Below, piece by piece: positions 31,501 through 43,500 of a stretch of 64,000 nucleotides of DNA. The stretch's first letter is position 1. Each line of letters begins with the position of its first letter. The stretch covers positions 881,372,893 through 881,436,892 of the forward strand of contig NC_133658.1 in NCBI RefSeq assembly GCF_037893015.1. Direction: 5' to 3'. The notes below the pieces were generated by a model. The model saw only the letters and a list, made by a program, of their open reading frames with translations, was not told the DNA's origin and made no database searches. The position numbers and the translations under genes were made by a program. Source of the DNA: Macrotis lagotis (lineage: Eukaryota; Chordata; Mammalia; Peramelemorphia; Peramelidae).

Positions 31501-34500
31501 AAGGCAACTTATCTGTCTTTTCCTCCCTTTTAGGATGGGAATTCTTAATCTCAGGTCTACAAACTTAGATGGGGAAGAATTACATCTTTGTTTTCACTCT
31601 CCTCTAAAAGAAATTTAATGTTCCCTTTAATTATGAATGCAGGCAACACAAGATTATTCTGGGGAGTCTTTGGACTATGACACCCAAGATGTTAAGAACC
31701 CTTGGTCTGGAGAATCACCTGAGGCACTGGGGGTGGTAGTAAATGACTTGGCCAGGGTCCCATAGCTACTTAGTGTCACAAGGAAAACTTGAACCCAGGT
31801 CTTCCTGACTCCAGGATCAATCCTCTATTCTCCATGTCATGCTACCTCTCAAATTCTAACATTTTGTTTGGTTGGTGGTTGCTAGAGAATTGGGGCAAGA
31901 AACCAAATAAGGTTCTAAGTTGGAGGGATAAACGCAGAATCACACTGAGTATTATTAACCCCTTCTTATAATTGAGGAACCTGAGGTTTTATGTATCCAA
32001 GAGACTTGCTTATTTCTTTTGGCTAGGAAGTATCTGAGGCAGGATTTGAACTCTGGTCTCCTGACTCCAAGTCTAGGGCTCTATCTACCACACCATGAAA
32101 GAAATTGAGGTGAACTGTCTTAGTTGAGGGGTGAATGTGGGGCTAGAACTCTGTTCTTCCATCAAATTCTCTTTCTAATAAATGGCACTGCTTCTCACTG
32201 TGAACTATGAGGTCCTATTGTATGGGACAATCATTAGCTTAAGTAAGATCAAGATCCTTTACAAATGGCAGTATGAATGCTATGCAACAGCCCTAATTTC
32301 AAGAAAAGTAAAATCCAAGGTCCAAGAGTCCTCCCCTTTCACCAGAGGCCCTGGTTTCATATGGATTATATCCATCCTGAGGGTCTGCCTTTCCAAACCA
32401 GAAACTACTGCCTACTGAAAGGACAATAATTTAAGGACTAACAAAAGCTTGGAATTACCACTCAAGGGAAAAATGATGTCTTGGTTCACAGAAGCATCCA
32501 ACTCTTCCATCCTAATGCTCTATATGAACTTAGGCTATAGGAACCACCCTTATGGAGACTTTGGCACCTTCCTTAAAGGTCTCCAAACAGTGTAATCGTA
32601 ATTATGGTTTAAAATAATAATAATGTCATGTGGGTCTCAAGCTAAAACAGTGGTTCTCAAATTTTTGATCTCCAGACCTCTTTACATACTTAAATTATTA
32701 AAGCTCCCTCAAAAAGATTTTGTTTCTATGAGTTATATCTATCCATATTTACTATTCTAGAAATTCAAATATTATAGAAATAGTTTTGACCCTGTGAACC
32801 TCTTGAAAAAATCTTGGGGACACTTAGGGAAATCTGGGTCCTGATCTGAGGGTCAAAGGGTTATAGGCTGGGGTGGCTAGGTTGCATAGTGGATAAAGCA
32901 CCAGCCCTGGAGTCAGGAGTAGCTGGGTTCAAATCCAGTCTAAGACACTTAATAATTACCTAGCTGTGTGGCCTTGGGCAAGCCACTTAACCCCGTTTGC
33001 CTTGCAAAAATCTAAAAAAAAAAAAAGGGGTGTTATAAGCTAAAGAGTTAGCTTCCTGTGGACAGGACCAGGTCTGCTCACAGGTCTGACACTGGCTTCT
33101 GGACCCCTTCCTTCCCCTCCACATCCTCCTTCCCTGACACCCACTTACCAGTCAGTCGCTGAAGGTCTTGAGTACCTGAGGCCCTGGGATCCTGACTGCC
33201 CAGTTTCCATCTGGGATAGAGCTGAATCTTTGGTGCTCCCTCCACTCCACAAACCAACCCTAGAGTTTCAATGGGTCTGCCCAAAAAAAAGAAATACATC
33301 GTCTGTTGCTTAGGGGTGCAGATGCTCCTGTCCCACTGCTCTTCCAGAGATCTCATTCCTAAGCATTTTTTTTTTAGTTTTAGCAAGGCAAATGGGGTTA
33401 AGTGGCTTACCAAAGGCCACACAGCTAGGTAATTATTATGTATGTGAGGCTGGATTTGAACTCAGGTCCTCCTGACTCCAAGGCCAGTGCTCTATCCACT
33501 GCACCACCTAGCCATCCCCATTCCTAAGCATTTTAAAGTCTTCCTACAGAATTTCCAAAAAAAATTATATTAACTCAGCTTCTTAACAGCCCCATGAAGT
33601 AACACCATGGGATCACAGATTTAGGGGCCATTCAATCCAAACTGAGGGGTCATTTAGTCCAATCCTCTCTGTATTTAGTTCTGTTTGGGAAGGACATTGA
33701 TTAGTCAAAGAATAACCAAAGACAATTATCATTTATTAAGAGCCTATGGTGTACTAGCCCAAAGAAGTCAAACAATCCCTGCCCTTAGCCCTGCAAGAGT
33801 TTATATTCTACTGGGGGGGACACAGCATGTGCATATCAAAAGATGGATGGAATCTATACAAGTGGTTTTGGAGAGGAAGCAATACCAACAGCTGGGAAAC
33901 ATGGGCAGGGCTATAGGTAGGGGTAGCACCAGGAATGAACTTTGCAGCCTCTTCCTGTAGGTATTCTCTGAGGTGAACCAGAGGAGGGAGTACATTCTGG
34001 CCTTTACAAAGGAATGGTGATAGGAGATGGAGAAAGAGCATGATGTCCAAGGACTGCTTGGTTGACTGAACTGTAAGAGTAGCCTATAATAATAAAGTTG
34101 GAAAGGAAGAAAGGGCCAGCTTCTGAAGTTTTATATGCCAAACCAGAGGAATTTGTCTTTGATCTTAGAGCAGGGGCAGGGAATATCTGGCTGGAGGGCT
34201 ATATAAGGTCCCTATTTGATCTGGTGCTACAACTGCAGTGGGAACTCAAAACTCAACAAATCTAGGAACCTTTTAGGGGTGAATTAATTAAATATAAGAT
34301 GAAGTATGCCTGAGAATGATGTTATAAATATCCAAATGACCTTTGTCAAAAAAAAAGGTCTGCCATACAGAGGAGGGAAGTGACATGACTGGAGAGAACT
34401 GTGCTTTAGGAAAATCAGATGTTTGATCTGGGCAGCTGTATGATGAAGGATAGATCAGAGGCAGGGAGACCACCTAGGAGGCTATTGCAATAGGAGATGA

Positions 34501-37500
34501 AGAGATGAAGCCCGAACCAAAACAGAGGTTATGTAAATTGAGAGAAGGGGATAGATAAGAAAGGTAGTTCCTGCTCTCAAAGAACTCACATCCTAATTGG
34601 TAGAAACAATATAAAAAAGAAAAGACAGATGCAAAGACCTGAATATCCAAAGGGAAAAGTGCCAGGGCAGATGGCAAGGCCCTGAGATCCTTAAGTCACA
34701 TTTGCAGGCTGGATGATAGTGCTGGGCATCATATAGAGGGCATTCTTTTTCAGGCATGAGTTAGACTTGATGATGGATTAAGAGCCTTCCAAGTCAAAAA
34801 TTCTGTGGTTGGTCAACAGATGTCCAACTAGCTCTTGAAGGAATCTGAGATGATAGCAAGCCAGGTCCTATATCTCCATCCTTTTTGTTAAGTACAGTAT
34901 AGGGTTGGGTTTGCTCTTGAGTCATCCATGTTTTTCTGAATAAGTTGGGAGGTAGGAAGGGGTCTGTAGGCAGTGGAGGTAGGGGGGTTGGCTGAACTTA
35001 TCTTCCCCTACATAGGCGTCAATTGGGCCAAACAAACTTGTCTTCCTAAGAAGTCACATTGTCCTTACCTTTTCGGTTGGTCTTTCTGGGAGGGGTTGAG
35101 TTCTTTCTCAGGAATCTCTGTCCTAGACTGCATCAGTGGCTTCCTTTCTTTTCTATTTAAATAGAGGTCTTTCCACTAGACCAGAAAGACAGCAAAAGGG
35201 AAACTTGGCTGTAGTGTGAGTCTCTGCCCAGGGGATCAGGAGGCTGAGACCACAGGACTTACGCCTAGAGGGGTCCAAGCAGGTTTATAGGAAGGGGAAT
35301 GGGTGGTAGGATCAAGATGCCCCAAGGGCAGAGTCTTGGTTTCATAGAAGCATAATATTTTAATTTGACAGGGAATTGTCTAATCTGGAGAAGTGATATG
35401 AACTATCCAAGTGAAGTAAACCCAGGCAATAAACAGGAGCTCATTTTTTAACCCAAGTCCTGAGACTCCAAAAACTCTGTTAGCTCTCTTGTACCTGCCA
35501 TTGAAAGATCCCACCCCACCCCACTCCAGCTAATTTCCATATTTCTTTATAGACATTGTACAATACTCTATAGTCTTCTTAGCTCTACATTACTTTTCAT
35601 ATATTTTGTCCTGCTAAATATTTTCTAAATTTTTTAACATTCATTTTAAAAAATTTTGAGTTCTAAATTCTCCCCCCCAATTGCCCAACCCCAGCCCTTG
35701 ATAAGGCAAACAAGATATTAGAGCCAGATTCTTAAAACTAAAATGAAGATGACTCTTCTCTAGACTTAAGCATTTCCTGTATGTTCAATAGAATCCACCA
35801 ATCAATCAACTAACAGGTACCTATTAAATTCACGAATTGCTAATGCTCCAAAAATACAAAGACCAAAATGAAAGTGTGTCTGTATTTGATCTTGGAGATA
35901 ATAAGGAATCATTGGAGTTTATTGAGCATGGGAGTGATAGATCAAGTTTATCACTTTGACAGCTGTGTGGAGGCTGGATCAGATCACAGGATCCTTGGCC
36001 ATACAGCCAACCTTTGATCTGTACTAAGAAAAGGGCCCACTGGGACAGGATCCCCTTGAGTCTGGGGGCAGAGTCATATATCCCTTCCCATCCTAGGTGC
36101 CAAACCCCTGCTATCTCCTCCCTCCTTGCAGGTCTCATACCTTTTGGAAGCTCTGGGCCAACACAGTACGGCCCTGCTTCCTCTTCATAAACTCTATCTG
36201 GGCTTGCCGAAGCCACAAGGACCAGCGCATGGCCCGGATACCCTTGCGCAGGAGGTGTCTCCGCCTCAGCACCTTGGCTATAATCTCCTTTCTGAGCAGG
36301 TAGTATTGCCAGGCTTTGAAGCAGCGGGTGAGAAGGACCCTGCAGGTACAAATCATGTTAGAACTGGGGTAGTGGCCAGCAAGGACACCTCTGCCCTCTG
36401 GCCTCCCAGGGTCCTCTCTGTTATCAGCCTCAAGGAAGAAGCCCCCAACCTTCCACCAAAGAGGAGCAGGGGAGACACTGGTGGAATTTCCTAGAAATAG
36501 CAGGTAAGGATGGACAAATAGGGGGGTTGAGGGAGGTCTTCCAGGGATCCATTATTCCGTCTGGTCACCACTCCGGACTGCCCTATATGAGTAAAACTCT
36601 GATTATTAAATGACTAATATAATCAATCTGGAGCTCCCTAGCCTCTTTCTTGAGATCATGGTGGATCCCTTATTTGGGGGAGCCCTGAATATCCTACTGC
36701 AGGGAGGAGGGTGGGGTCAGCAGTGTAGACCTAACGATGACTACTCTGGCTACTTTCACTCACCCAGGAGATGTCTCTCCTCTTTTCATTGGTGAGACCC
36801 TAGCCAGCCAATATTCTCATTTCTCTGCTGATATTCTTTCTGCCTGGACTCAACATCCTGCTACCTCTCTCCCAACATCTTTGTGTGAGGGCTTCTCCTA
36901 ATTAGAGGGGCTATCTTCCTTGTTTATATTGTATCCCCAATGACTTGCTCTTCATATATAGCCTTCTCAATGGGAGAATGGAAGGGGTGGGAAGGGGGAA
37001 AAGGTAGATGGGGTTCAGGGCTGGAGAGCCTCACCTTAATTCCTTATGCTCTGGAGTTAGAGGTTCCATGGATGACTTCTAGAAAAGAGAAGGGGACATG
37101 ACAACTGTCTTCAGGTACCTAAAGAGGTGTCATGTGGAAGACCTATTTAAGTGGAGAATGGGGAACAAAAGAAAAGGTGGTGCAGATTTGAGTTTGATGA
37201 GATGAACAACTTCCTATCACAAGAAGGAAGGAGTAAGTTGTCCATCATGGGAGGTCTTCAAGCAGAGACTGGATGACCATTGGTTAGGGAGTCTATAGAG
37301 GCAATTATGGTATTTTCTCCACAATCACCTTTGAGTTAGTTAGTGCAAATGCTCCCACCCCAATTAAACAGATGAGAATACTGAGGCCCGGAGATGATCT
37401 TTTTTTCCCCCCAAAGTATTAAAAAATTAGGAGCCAAACTCAGCATGTTCCTAACTCTTGGTTCTAAATATTCCCATTCTACCAAGTTGCCTCTCCTTGC

Positions 37501-40500
37501 CTGGATCTGGTTTGGATGTAAGGGATTCAGCTCTACAATTCTGGGAGTCTCCTTGGGAATTATATATCTCGTGGTCTTGGGACAACCAGTCAAGGACATG
37601 CTACCTTCTCTCTCTGCCTCCTCTTTAATAATCTTATCTCTTGCCTCCTTCAATAGCTATCTTCTCCCTGAAGCTGTGAGGCACTGCTGACTTAAGTCAG
37701 AGAGTTCTGGGTTCAAGTCCCTTCTCAGACACTATGTATCATTAGTCAAGTTATTTATCTGCCATGGGTCTCAGTTTCTCCATTTGTAAAATGAGGGAGG
37801 GCTATACTCCTTAGGCTGCTTCCTGCTCTAAATCTGTGATCTGATGAAAAGAGACCATCAAGCTGATACCTAAGCTTTCCCCAAACTGGGCCACATCCCA
37901 CCATCCCACCAGCCCCTTCTCCATCATCCTGGTGAAAAAATGGGGTGTCATTGCTCTTGGAGGATGATGGGAAATTACTCCCAATCACTGAGGAAGCAGA
38001 GCAATGGAATGGAAGGGACTTGGGTTCAAATCCTTACATTGTTATTTACCACCTGTGATTTTTTTTTTTTAGGTTTTTGCAAGGTAAATGGGGTTAAGTG
38101 GCATGCCCAAGGCCACACAACTAGGTAATTATTAAGTATCTGAGGCATTCTCCTGACTCCAGGGCTGGTGCTCTATCCACTGCACCACCCCTAGCCGCCC
38201 CAACCACCTGTGATCTTGAGAAAGTACCAACAAAGCTCTCTTGGTCTGTTTTCCCATCTCTAAAATGGGAATAATAATTGTACTGTTTACTTCATTGGGT
38301 TGCTTTGAGAGCCTCACCAGTGGTTTAATACCTGAGGCTTGACTTGAACTCAGATCTTGCTGATTCTAGGTCTAGTGCTCTATCCACTGTACCACCTTGC
38401 TGTCTCTGGCAGAAACAGGTCTTCCTACTTCAAGTCTAAGATCAAATATGAATTCATCTTCCTGACATTTAACATTTTTCCACCACCTGGCTCCTTTTCT
38501 CTCTAGTTTTTGGTGTTGGGTTTTGTTTTGTTTTGTTTTACAAAAGCATCACTTTCCTTTACATATTCTATGGTCTAGTCATCCTAACCTGTTCCTTCTA
38601 CATGATGATTTCTCACCTCCCTACCTTTGCATCAGCTGTCCCTCTTGCCTAGAATGCTGTTCCTCCTCACCTTCACTTCTTGACATACCCGCTTTAAAAA
38701 AAAAACTCAAAAGGAACTACCTGACCCCACCCAGATGCTGGTGCCACCCCTTCCCCAAATTAGCCTCTCTTTTTCTATGAGAAAAATCCTCTCTCATTAG
38801 ACGGTAAGCCCATTCAGGGCTTGGCTCAGTATCTTCCAATAGGATTTTTAATAAATGTCTAAGAGAGCATATCTAATATAGAGGACTCCAAGGTTTTAAA
38901 AATGCTTTGCAATTATTACCTCATTTTGATTCTCACAATCACCCTGGGAAATAGAGGCTACTATTATACCTGTTTTACAGATGACGAAACTGAGGCAGAT
39001 AAGGATTAGGAGACTTGCCCAAAGGTCATAAAACTAGTAAGTATCAGAGACTACATCTGAACTCAGGTCTTCCTGTCTCTAGGTCTATTGCTTTATCCAT
39101 GGAACCATATATCTGCCTCTGATATAATTTAGATCATATAGTTATACTATAAAATTGGCTTTTCTGATTTGAGTAAATAAATCCGCTTAAAATGAAGATA
39201 GCCTGGGGTTGCCAATAGGGAGGAAAACAAAAGCCGGTGACAGGGGCAGTTGTTGTGAAAAGAATGCTAAACTTGGATCTGGGTTTGAATCCTAGCCACT
39301 TATTAGCTGTGTGACCTTGGGCAAGTCACTTCCTCTAAATAAGCCTTAGTTTCTACACTTGTGGAATGATGGGGTTGGGATCTGGTCTCCGAGGTTCCTT
39401 CTGTCTCTAGAACCAGAGGGAAGGGCTTGGGGACAGAAGCTGTTTGTGAACGTTGGGGGAAATTCCCACCTTACTTCCATTCTCCAGTTCTTGGGATGAC
39501 TCTGAGTCCTTAGCCTTTCCTTCACAGTAATTCCTTTTAATCATTCAAGCGGCTATCTGTGTCTTCTCCAGGAGGTCTGTCTCTCTTTTACCACCCCCCC
39601 AAGGGGAAAGGCCAAACAGCAAACATGGGGTCCCAAGGGTGGCACCCCCTGCAGGCCCTCTGACCTTTCTCCGCTCCAGTTTCAGCTGCTGATGTAGCTC
39701 ACTTCTGTTCTGACTTCTTGCTGCAAAGCTCCTGCCAGTGCCCTGCTCCATCCAAGGACCTTGGTGTTGAGTGGCCCTAAGGGACACTTCCAACTGTTGC
39801 TGGGATGGGCAATACACCCCAAGAGAAGAGGAGGCTGAAAAACTGGTTCTTGAGTCCAGTCTTTGTTCCTGTCCTGAAAGGTGGGGCTCTGGGGGGGCAT
39901 TCTTCAGGAAGCTCTGCCTGGCGCCACCCTCAGATTCTGACAAGGTCAGAAGGGTACCTTTCTTAGGGCCTGGCCGGGGGGTTTCTGTCCCCTGGGGAAC
40001 CAGGGATAAGAAGATCTCCCAGATTCGCTTCAAATGTCCCTCCAGCTGGGTCTCCATCAAGCCCTGTCCCTGACCCTGTGACATGAGCAGGGAGGACGTC
40101 TCAGGGGAGACTGGCATTGCTTGCTGGGGGTCGCCCAGGGCTGCACCCCTCCCTGATGGTAGGGATAGCTTATCACAGGTTGCTTGGGGGAATGCTGAGG
40201 GGAGAGCCCCTCCAGAGTAGGCAGTCATGGCAGGGTGAGGGAAGGAGGATGGCTTGGGAGCCCTGAAGACATTCTTCCCACTGGTCCCAGGGGGAGAGCT
40301 AGGAGTGGTCTTGCTGTGCCCATCACCAGAAGAAGGGAGACTGGCATCAGCCCTCTTTTTGATGTCAGGGTCCTGGCTCCAATCCTGTGTCTTGGAAATG
40401 TCAAAGGCCCCAAGGAACTTCTGCATCCCCTGAGGGCACCCCAGGGTGAGACTAGGAGAGGCTTCTGGGGTCACATCCCTATGGGAGAGGGGAAGGGGGC

Positions 40501-43500
40501 TAGGATACCCCTGGGTCAGACTGGTGGAAGCCTCAGGAACATTAGTCTTGTTGGAGTGAGGATGGAGACTAGAGGACCCTGGTATTAGTTTGGGGGAGGC
40601 TTCTGGAGTTGTCATCTTGCAAGAAAGAGTATGAGGGCTGGGGTACCCCAGTGTCTGATCTGGGGAAATCCCTGGACTCATGGTGTTATGAGAGACAGTA
40701 GAGGTGCCGGGTGGCAGATCTGGGGAAATCGGTGGACTCAAAGTGCCATGGGAAAGAGGGGGGGTGCTGGGGGGTCCTGATATCAGATCTGAGGAAATCA
40801 GTGGACTCAAGGTGCTATGGGAGAGAGTAGGGGGGCTGGAGTGTTCTGATGTCAGGTCTGAGAAAATCACTGACTTCATGGTGCTATGGGAGGAGGTGGG
40901 GGTGCTGGGTCGTTCTGGTGGCAGATCTGGGGAAATAACTGGACTCAGGGTGCTATGGGAGGAAGTAGAGGGATTGGGATGTCCTAGTATTAGCTTGTGG
41001 GAGGCCTCTGGACTCCTGGAACTGATAGAACATGAATGGGGACAGTGTTTCATGGTCAGATTTGAGGGGACCTCTGCACCCCCAGCTCTGGATTGTGGAA
41101 GGTTGCTGAGGTTTCCTGTTATGAGGATTGGTGGGACCTCTAAACTCTCAATTCTGTTAGAACCTAGTTGAGGGCTAGGGGACTCTGGTGTCAAATTTGG
41201 GGGAGTCTCTGGACTCCCAGCTTTGTTGTAGGGTGGATGGAGACTTGTGTATCCTGGTGTGAGGTTTGAGTGGTCCTCTGTGCTCAAAGTCTTAGGAAAC
41301 AAAGAAAGGGTCTTGGGGTGCCTTGGTGAAAGTTTTGGGGAGGTCTCTGAACTCATAGTCCGATGGGAAAGAGTGAAGAGACTGTGATATCTCAGTGGCC
41401 CAGAGCTGCTGGGGAAAGTATGATGACTGGGGTTTCCTGGCATCAGATTTGGGGGGGTTTCTGGAGGCACAACCTTGTAGGGGTGAGTAAGGGAGCTGGG
41501 ATGTCCTGATATCAGATTTGGGGGAACCTCTGAAGGCACAGCCCTGCAGGGGTGGATAAGGGGATTGGGGTGCCCTGGTGTCAAATGTGGTGAGGTCTCT
41601 TGGGGTACAGCCTTGTAGAGATGGGTAAGGGAACTAGAGTGACCTGGTGTCTGATTTGCAGAGGCCTCTGGAGGCACAGCCCTACAGGAGTGGGTAAAGG
41701 GGTGGTGCCCTGATGTCAGACTCGGGGAGGCCTCTGGAGGCACAACCTTATAGGGATAGGTAAGGGGATTTGGGTGCCCTGATGTCAGATTTTGGGGAAC
41801 ATCTAAAGGTACAGTCCTGTAGAGGTGGGTAAAGGCACTGGGATGCCCTGGTGTCAAATTTGGGGAGGCCTCTGGAGGTACAGCTTGGTAGAGGTGGCTA
41901 TGAGAGCTGGAGTGCCTTGGTGTAAGATTTGGAGAGGTCTCTTGAGGCGGAGCCCTGCAGGGATAGATAAGGGGGTTAGGGATCCCTGATGCCAAATTTG
42001 GGGAGGCTTCTGGGGGCACAGCCCTATAGGAGTGAGTAAGGGAGTTGGGATGCCCTGGGGTCAGATTTGGAGAGTCCTCTAGAGGAACAGCCTTATAGAG
42101 GTGGGAAAGGGATCTGGGATGTGCTGGTATCAGATTTCGGGAGGCTTCTAGAGGTACAGCTTTGTAGAAATGGGAAAGGGATCTGGGATGACCTGGTATC
42201 TGATTTGGGGGAGCTTCTTGAGGCACAGCCCTGCAGGGGTGGGTAAGGGGATTAGGGTATCCTGCTTTCAGATTTGGGGAGGCCTCTAGAGGCACAAGAT
42301 TGCAGGGGTGGGTAAGGGGGTTGTGGTGCCCTGGTGTCAGATTTGGGGAGGCCTCTGGAGGCATAGTTCTGCAGGAGTAGTTAAGGGGGCTGGAGTAACC
42401 TGGTGTTATATTTGAGGGGGCCTCTGGAGGTACAGTCCTCTCAAGGTGGGTAAGGGGACTGGGGTGCTCCTGTGAAGGTCTGAGTAGGGGGAGCTCCATT
42501 GGCCATTTGGAGCGTTTCCTAGATAAAAGCAGGCGGGCTGACTCTAGGGAAAGCTCAGCTCTGGGCCCCAAAACAAGGGAGTGAGCTGACCGCTGGCGCT
42601 GGTTTGAAGGGGCCAGGTCATCCAAGGTGAGGGGCCTGGGGCTTGGGGCCCAGCACCCTAAAGTACTCCGTGGTCTTGGGCAGGGTTGGACAGGACAATT
42701 CTTAGGTCCAGATCGAGAGGGAGGTCTCATTTCAGATCCTCGAGCTTTTGTGGCTTTTGGTGAGGCCTGTACAGTGTTCCCAAGTCCAGAGAAGGAAGAT
42801 GACGGTCGGTCCCTCAAAAACGGGTGCCCATGGTTCTGGTTGTCTGACCTGGAAGGCCAGGGAACACTTCTGGATCGTTGGGGCCACAAGAGCTCCTGTG
42901 AGCAATGTTCCAGGTTCCAGTCTGGCTCCTCCAGGCTCTGGGGGCTCCTGTTCCCCAATCTCCTCTTTGGGTCTTCTCTTCTCAGCTTCATGTTGCTTTG
43001 CTGGAAAGGAAACCCTCTCCACTTCCCAGATGCCCTTGGCCTCCCAGGCTGGGGTTGTAGATTGTTCTGCTGCTGAAAGCAAGAATTACTCACCAAGCTC
43101 GTGGCATCTTGCAGGGGCTGGCCAGGAGGAGCCGTGTTGTTCTGAACCAGGGTGGAGGGCTGCCTGCTGCCATAGCTGTTGACTACAGGCCTCCCCAGCC
43201 CTGGTAAAATGGCAGGGGTGCTTCTTTTTCCTGTGGCCCAGCAAGACACCATCTTGATATCGTGTCCATTGCCCGCAGAGGCACTAATATTTACATTCTT
43301 CTGAACCAGTCGTGGACCTATAGGAAAAATCACAAAGACCAGGAAAAAGGCATCAATCAATCAATCCATCAATAAATGGGTCTTGAGGATTCAAAGAAGG
43401 ATAAAAGACAGAACTGGCTGTCAAGGTTCATACTTCCTTAACATGTCTGAGCAAGCCTAAACATGGCTCCATGACTAGTGGACCAGCCTTGGAATCGGGA

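Noticed and set aside
40704-41171. 155-codon + strand frame over the repeat exon
   Set aside because: Antisense shadow of the proline-rich repeats; repetitive only because the other strand is.
39545-43360. Giant open frame as a single-exon gene starting at an ATG at 43360
   Set aside because: A good acceptor (tcctatag) lies just inside it, its phase matches the exon at 56.1 kb, and the first residues before the acceptor look like intron translation.
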